64,000 nt of DNA from Rhizobiaceae bacterium. GTDB lineage: Bacteria > Pseudomonadota > Alphaproteobacteria > Rhizobiales > Rhizobiaceae. The position numbers and the translations under genes were made by a program. The stretch lies in the NCBI GenBank assembly GCA_029233925.1, contig JARGOX010000011.1, positions 62,001-126,000 of the forward strand, written 5' to 3'. Below the pieces are notes generated by a model, which saw nothing but the letters and a program-made list of their open reading frames with translations, was not told the DNA's origin and made no database searches. Shown piece after piece: positions 16,857 to 26,182 of this stretch; the first letter of the stretch is position 1, and each line of letters starts with the position of its first letter.

Positions 16857-18104
16857 ATGAGAATTCACAGACGCACATTGCTGGCACTCGCGCTGGCCAC
16901 CGGATTGACTGCACCGGCCATGGCCGTTGCCCAGGCCGAGGATATAAAGATCGGTGTTCTCGCCACATTTGAAGGCGCCTTCACCGTACTTGGAGAAGAT
17001 GGCGAACGCGGCGCACTGACTGCCCTCGACGAAGTCGGAGGCATGGCCGCCGGCAACAAGATTGTCGTTGTCCGTGGTTCATCCGATGCATCACCTGACA
17101 GTGCCATTCGCGCTGCACGAAAACTGGTGGAGCAGGATGGTGTGAAAATCCTCGTCGGTCCACTGTCGGGTGACGAGGGCATTGCCGTCAAGGATTATGC
17201 CAAGACCCAGCCGGGCGTGACCTTCATCAACGGCTCATCGGCGGCACAGGACACAACCCTGCGCGACCCGGCGGAAAACTTCTTCCGCTTTTCAACAGAT
17301 GGCGCACAATGGATGGCTGGTCTTGGAACCTATGCCTACAATGAAAAGGGCTACAAGAATGTTGCCGTCGTGGCAGAAGACTATTCCTTCCCCTACACGC
17401 AGGTTTTTGGTTTCATGGCCGAATTCTGCAAGGCCGGTGGCAAGGTGCCTTCGAAATCCTGGGTGCCCATTGGCAACAAGGATTATTCATCCGTCATTGC
17501 CGCCATCCCTGATGATGTCGATGCGGTCTATGTGGCGCTTGGCGGCGCCGATGCCGTCAACTTCCTGACACAGTTCCAGCAGTCCGGCGGTGAAGCACCC
17601 CTGATCGGTGGCTCGATCACCGTTGACCAGACGGTGCTGACGTCCAAGGGCCGTTTGCGTGATGTGCTGATCGGCACACCGGCTGCCGGTCCGACAGCCG
17701 ACACCAATGATACGCCGGAATGGAATGCCTTCGTCGAAGCCTATAAAAAGCAGGAGGGCGCATTTCCTTCGCCATCATTGTTCGCGCATGCCTATTACAT
17801 CGGCATGAAGGCGGCCTTGCTGGCGCTTGAGGAAACCGGCGGCAAACTGGATGATGACGGTGCGAACTTCCGCAAGGTCTTGAGCTCGCTGTCGTTCGAA
17901 ACACCGACAGGCAAGGTATCGCTTGACAAGAACCGTAATGCGATTGCCGATATTTACCTGACTGAAGTGACCGAAGGTCCCGATGGCAATCTGTTGAACA
18001 AGCTCATCAAGGTTGTTCCGCAGGTCAACCAGACCCTGGGCATTGATGAAGCGGAATTCCTCGCACTGGGTGCGGTCAGCCGCGAAAACCCAAGCTGTCC
18101 ATAA
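16857..18104 (+). CDS. ABC transporter substrate-binding protein (Leu/Ile/Val-binding type)
   Basis: This 415-residue periplasmic binding protein has a clear Sec signal (residues 1-27, ending AVAQA) and the type I two-lobe fold. KIGVLATFEGAFTVLGEDGERGALTALDEVGG is the family's N-terminal lobe. VKILVGPLSGDEGIAVKDYA, ATPVINGSSA-like FINGSSAAQD and ALGGADAVNFLTQF follow. It should deliver the operon's substrate to LivHM. A ligand other than a plain amino acid is expected from the enzymes around it. Confidence 0.92.
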   Translation: MRIHRRTLLALALATGLTAPAMAVAQAEDIKIGVLATFEGAFTVLGEDGERGALTALDEVGGMAAGNKIVVVRGSSDASPDSAIRAARKLVEQDGVKILVGPLSGDEGIAVKDYAKTQPGVTFINGSSAAQDTTLRDPAENFFRFSTDGAQWMAGLGTYAYNEKGYKNVAVVAEDYSFPYTQVFGFMAEFCKAGGKVPSKSWVPIGNKDYSSVIAAIPDDVDAVYVALGGADAVNFLTQFQQSGGEAPLIGGSITVDQTVLTSKGRLRDVLIGTPAAGPTADTNDTPEWNAFVEAYKKQEGAFPSPSLFAHAYYIGMKAALLALEETGGKLDDDGANFRKVLSSLSFETPTGKVSLDKNRNAIADIYLTEVTEGPDGNLLNKLIKVVPQVNQTLGIDEAEFLALGAVSRENPSCP

Positions 18105-18134
18105 CCGTTACATCAACCGATCAGGAGACATAAA

Positions 18135-18920
18135 GTGACCGCAAATGTTGCAGCATCCAGACTTCAGGACTCCGGTGCCTATGCACTCGAGCTTGACAGC
18201 GTTGCCCGGCATTTCGGTGCACTGGTCGCCCTGACCGGCATCAACATGAGGATCGCGGCCGGTGAACGGCGCGCGGTCCTCGGCTCCAACGGGGCCGGCA
18301 AGACGACCCTGTTCAATGCCATCACCGGCGATTTCCTGCCCACCGAAGGCCGCATCAAGTTCTTCGGCGAAGACATCACCGATCTGCCACCGCATGAGCG
18401 TATTCGCCGCGGACTGAGGCGCACCTATCAGATATCGCAATTGTTCGGCGGCCTGAGCGTTCTGGACAACATCTATCTGGCCTGCCGCGGCGTGTCGCGC
18501 AAACGCTACTCGCTGATCCGGCCAAAACCATCCGACGCCAATAGGATGCAGGCGGAATCGATCCTCCATGCCGTCCATCTGGAATCCGTGCGCGACACGC
18601 CGGTCTCCAATCTTTCGCACGGCCAGCAAAGACAGCTTGAAATTGCCATGGCCCTTGGCGGCGCGCCACGTTTCATCCTGTTTGATGAACCGGCTGCCGG
18701 GCTGTCGCCGACCGAGCGCCGCGACCTGATTGAAATTCTCAACGCCCTGCCCGCCCATATCGGCTACATCATCATTGAACATGACCTCGACGTAGCGCTG
18801 CGCGTATCGGAATATGTGTCGATGATGCACAATGGCAAATTGTTTAAAGAGGGCACGCCCGAAGAAATAGAAAACGATCCGCAGGTCCAGGAAATCTATC
18901 TTGGAGGTGGTCATGGCTGA
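18135..18920 (+). CDS. ABC transporter ATP-binding protein LivG
   Basis: This is the first ATPase (261 residues) of the importer: Walker A GSNGAGKTTLF, Q-loop RRTYQISQLF, signature LSHGQQRQLE, Walker B FILFDEPAAGLSPTE and switch histidine IIIEHDLDVAL. The signature LSHGQ and the long segment between Q-loop and signature are LivG-like. The start is a GTG with AGGAG at 18123-18127. The end overlaps the next gene by eight bases. Confidence 0.92.
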   Translation: MTANVAASRLQDSGAYALELDSVARHFGALVALTGINMRIAAGERRAVLGSNGAGKTTLFNAITGDFLPTEGRIKFFGEDITDLPPHERIRRGLRRTYQISQLFGGLSVLDNIYLACRGVSRKRYSLIRPKPSDANRMQAESILHAVHLESVRDTPVSNLSHGQQRQLEIAMALGGAPRFILFDEPAAGLSPTERRDLIEILNALPAHIGYIIIEHDLDVALRVSEYVSMMHNGKLFKEGTPEEIENDPQVQEIYLGGGHG

Positions 18921-21123
18921 CAAATCGGCACCAATGGCCAAAGCCGCACTGAGCGTGGACGACCTGCACGTCTATTACGGCGAAGCCCACGTCCTGCAGG
19001 GCGTTTCCCTGGAACTGCAATCGGGCATCATGTCGGTGGTGGGTCGCAACGGCATGGGCAAGACCACCCTGTGCAATGCGATTGTCGGTCTCAAGCGCAT
19101 CCGCTCCGGCAGCATGCGCGTTTTCGGACGCGAGGTTTCAAAGCTCGAACCGCACGTCATTCACCGAGCCGGTGTCGGCTATGTGCCGCAGGGGCGCCGC
19201 CTCTGGCCCAGCCTCAGCGTCGATGAACATCTGCGCCTGGCGGCATCGCCCGATCCTGAAGCCGCCTGGACCGTTGAGCGCCTGTACCAGACCTTTCCAA
19301 GGTTGCATGAACGGCGCAACAATGGTGGCTCGCAGCTTTCCGGCGGTGAACAGCAGATGCTGGCCATTTCGCGTGCGCTGCTCAGCAATCCGCGGCTGTT
19401 GGTGATGGATGAGCCCACCGAGGGCCTGGCCCCGGTGATTGTCGACCAGGTCGAGGCCATGCTGGTACAGCTCGGACGTGAAGGCGACATGTCTGTGCTG
19501 GTCATCGAGCAGAATATCGGCGTTGCAACATCCGTGTCCGACAAGGTGGCCATCATGGTCAATGGCCGCGTCAACCGCATCATGGATGCCGACACTTTGG
19601 CTGGCGACCGTGACCTGCAGCAACGTCTGCTGGGCGTTGGCCGCCATGAGGACGACATCGCACCACCGGAGGAGATGGGTGAGGTCTCTCAGGAAGCGCT
19701 GATGGCGGAAGTCTTTGCAGTGCAACGCGATGGCGCAAAGAGCGATGCATCCAGAGGCAACCTGCAATTGGCCAATGCATTGCCCAACCGCTGGAGTCTG
19801 CCGGCAAACCAACTGCGCGCCGACACCTGGCGCAGGCAGGAAGCCGAAACACCCGCGACCCGTATTTTCGCAATCCCCTTTTCCGAGCGCATCGGCAAAA
19901 CCGCACTGGTTGTCGGCACCTTTGACACCAAGGGGCCTGAACTCAATTTCATCCGTGACAAATTGAAGGCGCTGGGAATCCCGGTCAAAACCGTCGATCT
20001 TTCCACATCCGGCAAACCGTCGCGCTGCGATGTTACGCCGATGCAGGTCGCCAGCATGCATCCGGGCGGCACCAATGGGGTCTTCAGCCATGATCGCGGT
20101 GAGGCCGTATCGGCCATGGCAGAAGCCTTTGCACGATGGATGGCGCAGGAGCGCCAGATTGGTGGCGTCATTTCCGCTGGCGGTTCCGGCGGCACCACGC
20201 TGGCCACGGCCGGCATGCGCAGCCTGCCGGTCGGCATTCCAAAGGTGATGGTTTCAACCGTTGCCGCAAGCGACACCCGCCCCTATGTCGGCGCAACCGA
20301 TATCAACATGTTCCATTCGGTCGCCGATGTTCAGGGTCTCAATTCGATCACCGAGCAGGTGCTGGCCAATGCCACCCACGCCCTGGCGGGCATGATCGCC
20401 CAACTGCCCTCGCCCACCGAGCGTGCGGCAAAACTGGCGGCAGCGCGCCCGGCGATCGGCCTGACCATGTTCGGCTTGACCACACCCTGCGTGCAGGCTG
20501 TTACCCGGCAGCTTGAAGCGGACTACGATTGCCTTGTCTTCCATGCGACGGGCACCGGCGGACGCGCCATGGAGGCCCTTGGGACATCTGGCCTGCTGGC
20601 CGCCATGATCGACGTCACGACAACGGAAATTGCCGATATGATTGTCGGTGGTGTCTTTGCCGCCGATGAAAACCGGTTCGGTGCCGCCATTGAGACCGGC
20701 CTGCCCTATGTGGGCTCGCTCGGGGCGCTTGACATGGTGAATTTTGGCGCACGCAATAGCGTTCCTGCAAAATTTGATGGCCGCAATTTCGTCATTCACA
20801 ACCCGACTGTCACTCTAATGCGCACGACCATTGATGAAAACCGCGCCGCCGGTGAATGGATCGGCAATCGCCTGAACCAGATGGAAGGCCCAGTAAGGTT
20901 CCTCATCCCAGAAGAAGGGGTGTCAGGCCTCGACAAAGCCGGCGAGGCTTTTCATGATCCACAGGCCGACAAGGCGCTGTTTGATGCCCTTGAACAAACC
21001 GTGCGCCTCAGTGCCCGCCGACAGATCATCCGGGTGAAAGCCAATATCAATGATGAGGCTTTTTCCAATGCCGTGGTGGCCAATTTCCGTTCGATTTCCC
21101 AGCTTCACAAGAGGAGCGCCTGA
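18913..21123 (+). CDS. Fusion of LivF-type ABC ATPase and UPF0261 (Tm-1-like) domain
   Basis: This is one 736-residue chain with two parts. Residues about 10-250 are a LivF ATPase: Walker [11 protein letters not shown], signature LSGGEQQML and Walker [14 protein letters not shown]. After a linker of some 75 residues, residues about 325-735 form a UPF0261/Tm-1-like ATP-binding domain. Its marks are [48 protein letters not shown], and [15 protein letters not shown]. No stop, frameshift or ribosome site separates the parts. The ATG at 18913 has GGAGG at 18903-18907. The following TIM-barrel gene starts inside its stop codon. Plant Tm-1 carries a UPF0261 domain followed by a TIM-barrel domain, so this gene and the next together hold Tm-1's two parts. 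Reaction unknown. Confidence 0.88.
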   Translation: MADKSAPMAKAALSVDDLHVYYGEAHVLQGVSLELQSGIMSVVGRNGMGKTTLCNAIVGLKRIRSGSMRVFGREVSKLEPHVIHRAGVGYVPQGRRLWPSLSVDEHLRLAASPDPEAAWTVERLYQTFPRLHERRNNGGSQLSGGEQQMLAISRALLSNPRLLVMDEPTEGLAPVIVDQVEAMLVQLGREGDMSVLVIEQNIGVATSVSDKVAIMVNGRVNRIMDADTLAGDRDLQQRLLGVGRHEDDIAPPEEMGEVSQEALMAEVFAVQRDGAKSDASRGNLQLANALPNRWSLPANQLRADTWRRQEAETPATRIFAIPFSERIGKTALVVGTFDTKGPELNFIRDKLKALGIPVKTVDLSTSGKPSRCDVTPMQVASMHPGGTNGVFSHDRGEAVSAMAEAFARWMAQERQIGGVISAGGSGGTTLATAGMRSLPVGIPKVMVSTVAASDTRPYVGATDINMFHSVADVQGLNSITEQVLANATHALAGMIAQLPSPTERAAKLAAARPAIGLTMFGLTTPCVQAVTRQLEADYDCLVFHATGTGGRAMEALGTSGLLAAMIDVTTTEIADMIVGGVFAADENRFGAAIETGLPYVGSLGALDMVNFGARNSVPAKFDGRNFVIHNPTVTLMRTTIDENRAAGEWIGNRLNQMEGPVRFLIPEEGVSGLDKAGEAFHDPQADKALFDALEQTVRLSARRQIIRVKANINDEAFSNAVVANFRSISQLHKRSA

Positions 21124-21953
21124 TGCCGCGATTTGAAAGACACGAACTGGTTGATAAATTTCAAAAGATGAAACGCGACCGTATTCCCATCGTCGGTGGC
21201 GGCGCTGGCACCGGTCTCTCCGCCAAATGTGAAGAGGACGGCGGCATAGATCTGATTGTCATCTACAATTCCGGTCGCTACCGCATGGCGGGCCGCGGCT
21301 CGCTGTCAGGTCTTTTGGCCTATGGCAATGCCAATGATGTCGTGGTCGAAATGGGCTATGAGATCATTCCCGTCGTGAAAAGAACGCCGGTACTTGCCGG
21401 AGTAAACGGCACCGATCCGTTCTGCATTTTCGACAAATTTCTGGATGAGTTGAAGGTTCAGGGCTTTGCCGGTGTACAGAATTTCCCGACGGTGGGCCTG
21501 ATTGATGGTAACTTCCGGGCCAATCTGGAAGAAACCGGCATGTCCTACAGCCAGGAAATCGAGATGATCGCCATGGCACACGACAAGGATATGCTGACAA
21601 CACCCTATGTCTTTTCTGCGCAGAACGCAGCTGCCATGGCCGCCGCCGGCGCTGATATCATCGTTTGCCATCTGGGTCTGACGACCGGCGGATCGATTGG
21701 CGCCAGCACGGCTCTGACCCTCGAACAGTGTCCGGCACTGGTCGACGAATGGTCACAGGCGGCGCTGGAGGTCAACAGCGATGTGATCATTCTCGTGCAC
21801 GGTGGACCGGTATCCGAGCCGAGGGATGCACAATATATTCTCGACAACACGAAAAACTGCCACGGTTTCTACGGCGCGTCTTCCATGGAACGCCTGCCGA
21901 CGGAACGGGCACTGACCGAACAGACGAAAAAATTCAAAGCGATTACACGCTGA
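21123..21953 (+). CDS. Phosphoenolpyruvate hydrolase family (TIM-barrel) protein
   Basis: This 276-residue cytoplasmic TIM-barrel protein belongs to the family annotated as phosphoenolpyruvate hydrolase-like, related to the isocitrate lyase/PEP mutase superfamily. Recognisable stretches are [64 protein letters not shown] and HGGPVSEP. It begins in the stop of the fusion gene (TGATG), so synthesis is coupled. The pair UPF0261 plus this barrel recurs in bacteria and as one chain in plants, and implies a joint function that is not known. The PEP name should not be taken literally. Confidence 0.82.
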   Translation: MPRFERHELVDKFQKMKRDRIPIVGGGAGTGLSAKCEEDGGIDLIVIYNSGRYRMAGRGSLSGLLAYGNANDVVVEMGYEIIPVVKRTPVLAGVNGTDPFCIFDKFLDELKVQGFAGVQNFPTVGLIDGNFRANLEETGMSYSQEIEMIAMAHDKDMLTTPYVFSAQNAAAMAAAGADIIVCHLGLTTGGSIGASTALTLEQCPALVDEWSQAALEVNSDVIILVHGGPVSEPRDAQYILDNTKNCHGFYGASSMERLPTERALTEQTKKFKAITR

Positions 21954-21982
21954 TCCTATAAAGCGTGACAGGAGGAATAATT

Positions 21983-24181
21983 ATGACTGGTGAGTTGGTT
22001 GGCGCATTGTTGCTTTGGCTTATCGGCATTGCCGTGGTTGTGGTCATTGCCGTTTACATCCTGCAATGGCTGTACCGCCGTTCGACCAAGGAAACCGCCT
22101 TTGTCAGGACTGGTTTTCTGGGCGAGAAGGTCGTCGTCAACAGCGGCGCCTTTGTCATTCCCGTGCTGCATGAAATCACCCCGGTGAACATGAATGTCCT
22201 GCGCATTGAAGTGGCGCGGCGCGATGGGCAGGCGCTGATCACCAAAAACCGCATGCGGGTGGACATTGCCGCGGAGTTTTTCGTCCGCGTGGGAGCGACC
22301 AAGGAAGCTGTCGCCTCTGCCGCTCAGACATTGGGCCGCCGCACCCTGCAGGAAGACGGTCTGCGGTCGCTGCTGGAGGGAAAATTCGCCTCCGCCATGC
22401 GCACGATTGCAGCGCGCATGACCCTGGAGGAACTGCATGAACAGCGCGGCGATTACGCGCAACATGTGCGCGATCTGGCTGCCCAGTCGCTCGCCGCCAA
22501 TGGTCTTGATCTCGAAACTGTCGCTGTGGTGGATCTCGATCAGACCGGACTGGAATTCTTTGACCCCTCCAATGCTTTTGATGCCGAAGGCCTGACGCAG
22601 ATCACCGAAGCCATCGAAGGACGGCGCAAGATGCGCAACGAGATCGAACAGCGCACCCTCGTCGATATCCGCAACCAGAACCTCACGGCTCAGAAACAGG
22701 TCTATGACATCGACCGGGATCAGGAATATGCCCGCCTCGAACAGGAGCGCGAACTGGAAGTCCGCCGCGCGGCGCAACGCTCAGACCTTGTGCGTGAAAG
22801 AGCCCTGCGCGAACAGGAATCGGAACAGGCGCAATTGTCATCGCGTGAGGCCGTTGAAAAATCCCGGATCGCCCAGGAGCGCTCCCTGACTGACGAACGC
22901 ATCAAATCCGAGGAAGAAACCCAACGCCGCGAGATCTCGCGTCGCCGCTCCATCGACGAAGCGGAACTGAAATCGCGTGAACTGACAGAGCGTGAGCAGA
23001 TTGCTCTTGAACTTGCACTGGGCAAGGCCCGCATCAGCCGGGATCTGGAACAGAAAGAACTGGAAATCGCGCGTGAAAAATCCATCGAGATCTTTGTGCT
23101 TGAACGGCAAATCTCCGTCGCTGAAAAGGCGGTCGAACTGAACAAGGCCGAAGCCGAAAAAATGCGCAACGAGATCATTCAGACGCAATTGACAGAAGCC
23201 GAACGCGTCGCACAGGACCGTGCTCTCGATGAGATCCGCATTGAGAGGGAACGCCGGCTTGAAGCCCTGCAGATCGCCAAGCGCCAGGCCTTCGAAGAAG
23301 CAGAACTGGCCATGGCCGAAGAAGTGGAACGCGCCCGCATCAACACCGAACGGGCTGTGGAAGAATCCAGAATCATCAAGGATCGCGACATCCGTCAGAT
23401 CAGCGTTGATCGTGACCGGTTGATCGAACTGGCGGAAATGGAAAAATCCATCGAGCTTTCCAAGAAATCGCAGGAACGTTCCTCGGCCATGGCGGCGGCC
23501 TCGGCCGTGCGTTCAAAGGCCATACAGGCAGAAGAACAGACCTTCACTGCCCGCGAACGCGAAATTGCCGAACGCCGCAAGCTGACAGAAGTCATAGCGG
23601 CAGAAAGAGAAGCGGCGCGCGAAACCGTCCGCATTATCGCCAAGGCAGACGCAGAAATGAAGGCGGCGAAAAGCCATGCAGAGGCACAGAAGATCACCGC
23701 AAATGCCAATGCCGAAGCAGAAAAGGTTGCGGCACTGGCTGCCGGTGAGCGCTACATGGTTGATGCGGCCGGACGCAAGGCGCTCAACGAATCTGAGAAT
23801 GTGCTATCCGAACCCGCCCGTCAGGCCCGCATTCGCGAGAACCTGCTTTCACGCCTTGAAGGCATCGTGCGTGAAAGCGTGCGGCCAATGGAAAAAATCG
23901 AAGGCATCAAGATATTGCATGTTGATGGCATGAATGGCGGCGGGGCTGGCGGCTCAAAAAACGTCACCGATGAAGTCATCGATTCCGCTCTGCGTTACCG
24001 TGTCCAGGCACCGATGATCGACAATCTGATGAAAGAAATCGGCATCGAGGGCGGTTCCATGGGCCGGATGACGGATGTTCTGCGCGACGCCAAGGACATG
24101 TCCAACCTGGTGCGCAACAAGAAATCAGAAACACCCGATGCAAAACCGGAGCAAAATGATGATGATGATCGCGACCGGTAA
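21983..24181 (+). CDS. Flotillin/YqiK-like membrane protein
   Basis: This is a 732-residue protein. An N-terminal transmembrane helix (residues about 5-27) is followed by an SPFH/PHB domain (about 35-210, with GEKVVVNSGAFVIPVLHEITPVNMNVLRIEV). A very long charged coiled coil rich in Glu, Arg and Ala (about 210-590) comes next, then a C-terminal part with ANAEAEKVAALAAGERYMVDAAGRKALNE and an acidic tail. Flotillins organise membrane microdomains and oligomerise through the coiled coil. The ATG at 21983 has AGGAGG seven bases before it. It lies 29 bases after the TIM-barrel gene and 21 before the SRPBCC gene on the same strand, which makes it part of the operon. No NfeD partner is present. Confidence 0.85.
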   Translation: MTGELVGALLLWLIGIAVVVVIAVYILQWLYRRSTKETAFVRTGFLGEKVVVNSGAFVIPVLHEITPVNMNVLRIEVARRDGQALITKNRMRVDIAAEFFVRVGATKEAVASAAQTLGRRTLQEDGLRSLLEGKFASAMRTIAARMTLEELHEQRGDYAQHVRDLAAQSLAANGLDLETVAVVDLDQTGLEFFDPSNAFDAEGLTQITEAIEGRRKMRNEIEQRTLVDIRNQNLTAQKQVYDIDRDQEYARLEQERELEVRRAAQRSDLVRERALREQESEQAQLSSREAVEKSRIAQERSLTDERIKSEEETQRREISRRRSIDEAELKSRELTEREQIALELALGKARISRDLEQKELEIAREKSIEIFVLERQISVAEKAVELNKAEAEKMRNEIIQTQLTEAERVAQDRALDEIRIERERRLEALQIAKRQAFEEAELAMAEEVERARINTERAVEESRIIKDRDIRQISVDRDRLIELAEMEKSIELSKKSQERSSAMAAASAVRSKAIQAEEQTFTAREREIAERRKLTEVIAAEREAARETVRIIAKADAEMKAAKSHAEAQKITANANAEAEKVAALAAGERYMVDAAGRKALNESENVLSEPARQARIRENLLSRLEGIVRESVRPMEKIEGIKILHVDGMNGGGAGGSKNVTDEVIDSALRYRVQAPMIDNLMKEIGIEGGSMGRMTDVLRDAKDMSNLVRNKKSETPDAKPEQNDDDDRDR

Positions 24182-24202
24182 CAGCGAAAGGGTCTGCTGC
24201 CT

Positions 24203-24640
24203 ATGACGCATGTCTATGTTTCATCCATCATTCCGGCGCCCGCCAACACGGTCTGGGCATTGGTGCGTGATTTCAATGCCTTGCCGCAATGGACGCCCTT
24301 TGTCGCCGAAAGCCGCATCGAGCAGAATGTGCCGTCAGACAAGGTTGGTTGCATACGGGCATTCAGCCTGAATGACGGCGGCCGGATCCGGGAGCAGCTT
24401 CTGGCCCTGTCGGATTACGACATGAGCTGCACCTATGCGATCCTCGAAAGCCCGATGGGCGTCGAAAACTACATTGCCACTCTTTCCCTGACGCCCGTCA
24501 CAGATGGCAATGTGACATTCGCCGAATGGCAGGCTCGTTTCGATTGCCCGGCGAATCGCGAGGCAGAACTGATCCAGCAGATCGGCACCCATGTGTTTCA
24601 GGCCGGGTTCAATGCGTTGAAACGCCATTTCGGGCGCTAG
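24203..24640 (+). CDS. SRPBCC family protein (polyketide cyclase/Bet v 1-like)
   Basis: This 145-residue single-domain protein has the START-like helix-grip fold. Typical pieces are SSIIPAPANTVWALVRDFNALPQWTPFV at the N-terminus, GGRIREQLLALSDYDMSCTYAILESPMGVENYIATLSL in the beta sheet, and a C-terminal long helix. Such folds hold hydrophobic ligands in a deep pocket and may act as cyclases, hydrolases or carriers. It lies 21 bases after the flotillin gene and three bases before a second SRPBCC-containing gene. The two domains look like a tandem duplication. Confidence 0.85.
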   Translation: MTHVYVSSIIPAPANTVWALVRDFNALPQWTPFVAESRIEQNVPSDKVGCIRAFSLNDGGRIREQLLALSDYDMSCTYAILESPMGVENYIATLSLTPVTDGNVTFAEWQARFDCPANREAELIQQIGTHVFQAGFNALKRHFGR

Positions 24641-24643
24641 TGA

Positions 24644-26176
24644 ATGGCAAGGGTCCACGAGAGCACGATAATCAATGCGCCTATCGATGCCGTCTGGCAT
24701 ATCTTGCGCAATTTCAACAGCCATGTCGACTGGCACCCGGCCATTGCCACCAGCCAGATTGAAAATGGCCAGCCGGGCGATACGGTCGGCGCCATTCGCA
24801 ATTTCACTCTGGCGGATGGCGGCCTGCTGCGCGAGCAATTGATCAAACTCGATGATGAAGCCCACGAACTGGCCTATTGCCTGCTGGAAGCGCCGCTCCC
24901 CCTCAATGGCTATGTGGCGACAATCAAACTCAAACCGGTGACCGAAACCGGGCAGACCTTCTGGACCTGGGAAAGCACATTCTCGCCGCCAGACCATCGC
25001 AAGCAGGAGCTTGTGACCCTGGTGGCAAAGGATATCTATCAGGCAGGCTTCAGGGCACTGGAAGACTATCTGGGTGGATCAGGCCCGATACATGCCTCTG
25101 TTCACAACCAAACCGAACAAGGGGCGAGCCCGTCACCCTCCTATCAGCAGATCAGGAGGCATGACACCTCCTCCGCAGGTCCTTCCGCCCTGGGCACGCT
25201 GACCACGCAAGCCATTGTGATGGATACCCATGGCGGACCCGAAGTGCTCAGACCACGCCAGGTGGACGTCCCGGCACCCGGTCCTGGCCAGGTGCGCATC
25301 AGGCAATCCTTCATTGGCGTCAATTACATCGATGTCTATTGCCGGACGGGCTATTTCAACCTGATTGATCCACCCGGCATTCCCGGCATGGAAGCTGCCG
25401 GCACCGTTGAATCCGTCGGTGAAGGCGTCACCCACGTGCAGCCCGGTGACGCGGTTGCCTATGCATGCGCGCCGGTCGGTGCCTATACCGGCCTTCGCAC
25501 CATGGAGGCCGAACTGGTAATCCAATTGCCGCGATGGCTTGATCCCCGGATGGCCGCAGCAAGTCTGCTGAAAGGCGTCAGCGCCGGTTTCCTCCTGCAA
25601 GATGTCTATGCGTTGCGGCGCGATGATGTGGCCGTCGTGCATGCCGCTGCCGGCGGCGTTGGCTCGATGCTGGTCCAATGGGCGACAGCCCTTGGTGCAC
25701 GGGTTGTCGCCACCGTTTCGACACCACAAAAGGCGGCCATTGCCGAAGCGCATGGTGCCTATGAGACCGTCATTGGCAGAGGCGCGGATTTTGTGGAAAC
25801 GGTCATGCAGGTCTCCAACGGTCGCGGCGCGGATGTTGTCTATGATGCCATCGGCCGCGACACCTTTGCGCAATCGTTCGAGGCCCTGGCAATAAGGGGG
25901 CACCTGGTCAGTTTCGGTCAGGCATCTGGGCCGATCGGCGAATGGGACATCGGACATTTCGCCACCAAATCGGCAACGCTCTCACGTCCCAATTACGGCC
26001 ACTATACCGAAACAGGGCCAATGATGGAGCAGCAGGCCACGCGGTTTTTCAAGGCCGTGGAAGAGCACATGCTGACGCTTGCAGAGCCGACGCTCTATGA
26101 TCTTGGGCAAGCGGCCGAGGCGCACCGCGACCTCGAGGCACGCCGCACCACGGGATCCATTGTTTTGAAGGTCTGA
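24644..26176 (+). CDS. Fusion of SRPBCC domain and zeta-crystallin-type quinone oxidoreductase
   Basis: This is one 510-residue chain. Residues 1-145 are an SRPBCC domain resembling the preceding gene (INAPIDAVWHILRNFNSHVDWHPAI, GGLLREQLIKL). A linker of about 35 residues follows, and residues about 185-510 form an MDR-family quinone oxidoreductase. That part has GPEVLRPRQVDVPAPGPGQVRIRQSFIGVNYIDVYCRTG and the NADPH-binding AAAGGVGSMLVQWATALGARVVATVS, and it lacks the zinc ligands of alcohol dehydrogenases. The fusion suggests a ligand is handed from the START-like pocket to the oxidoreductase. It is the last gene of the operon and converges with the APC permease gene only six bases away. Confidence 0.87.
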   Translation: MARVHESTIINAPIDAVWHILRNFNSHVDWHPAIATSQIENGQPGDTVGAIRNFTLADGGLLREQLIKLDDEAHELAYCLLEAPLPLNGYVATIKLKPVTETGQTFWTWESTFSPPDHRKQELVTLVAKDIYQAGFRALEDYLGGSGPIHASVHNQTEQGASPSPSYQQIRRHDTSSAGPSALGTLTTQAIVMDTHGGPEVLRPRQVDVPAPGPGQVRIRQSFIGVNYIDVYCRTGYFNLIDPPGIPGMEAAGTVESVGEGVTHVQPGDAVAYACAPVGAYTGLRTMEAELVIQLPRWLDPRMAAASLLKGVSAGFLLQDVYALRRDDVAVVHAAAGGVGSMLVQWATALGARVVATVSTPQKAAIAEAHGAYETVIGRGADFVETVMQVSNGRGADVVYDAIGRDTFAQSFEALAIRGHLVSFGQASGPIGEWDIGHFATKSATLSRPNYGHYTETGPMMEQQATRFFKAVEEHMLTLAEPTLYDLGQAAEAHRDLEARRTTGSIVLKV

Positions 26177-26182
26177 ACCGCT

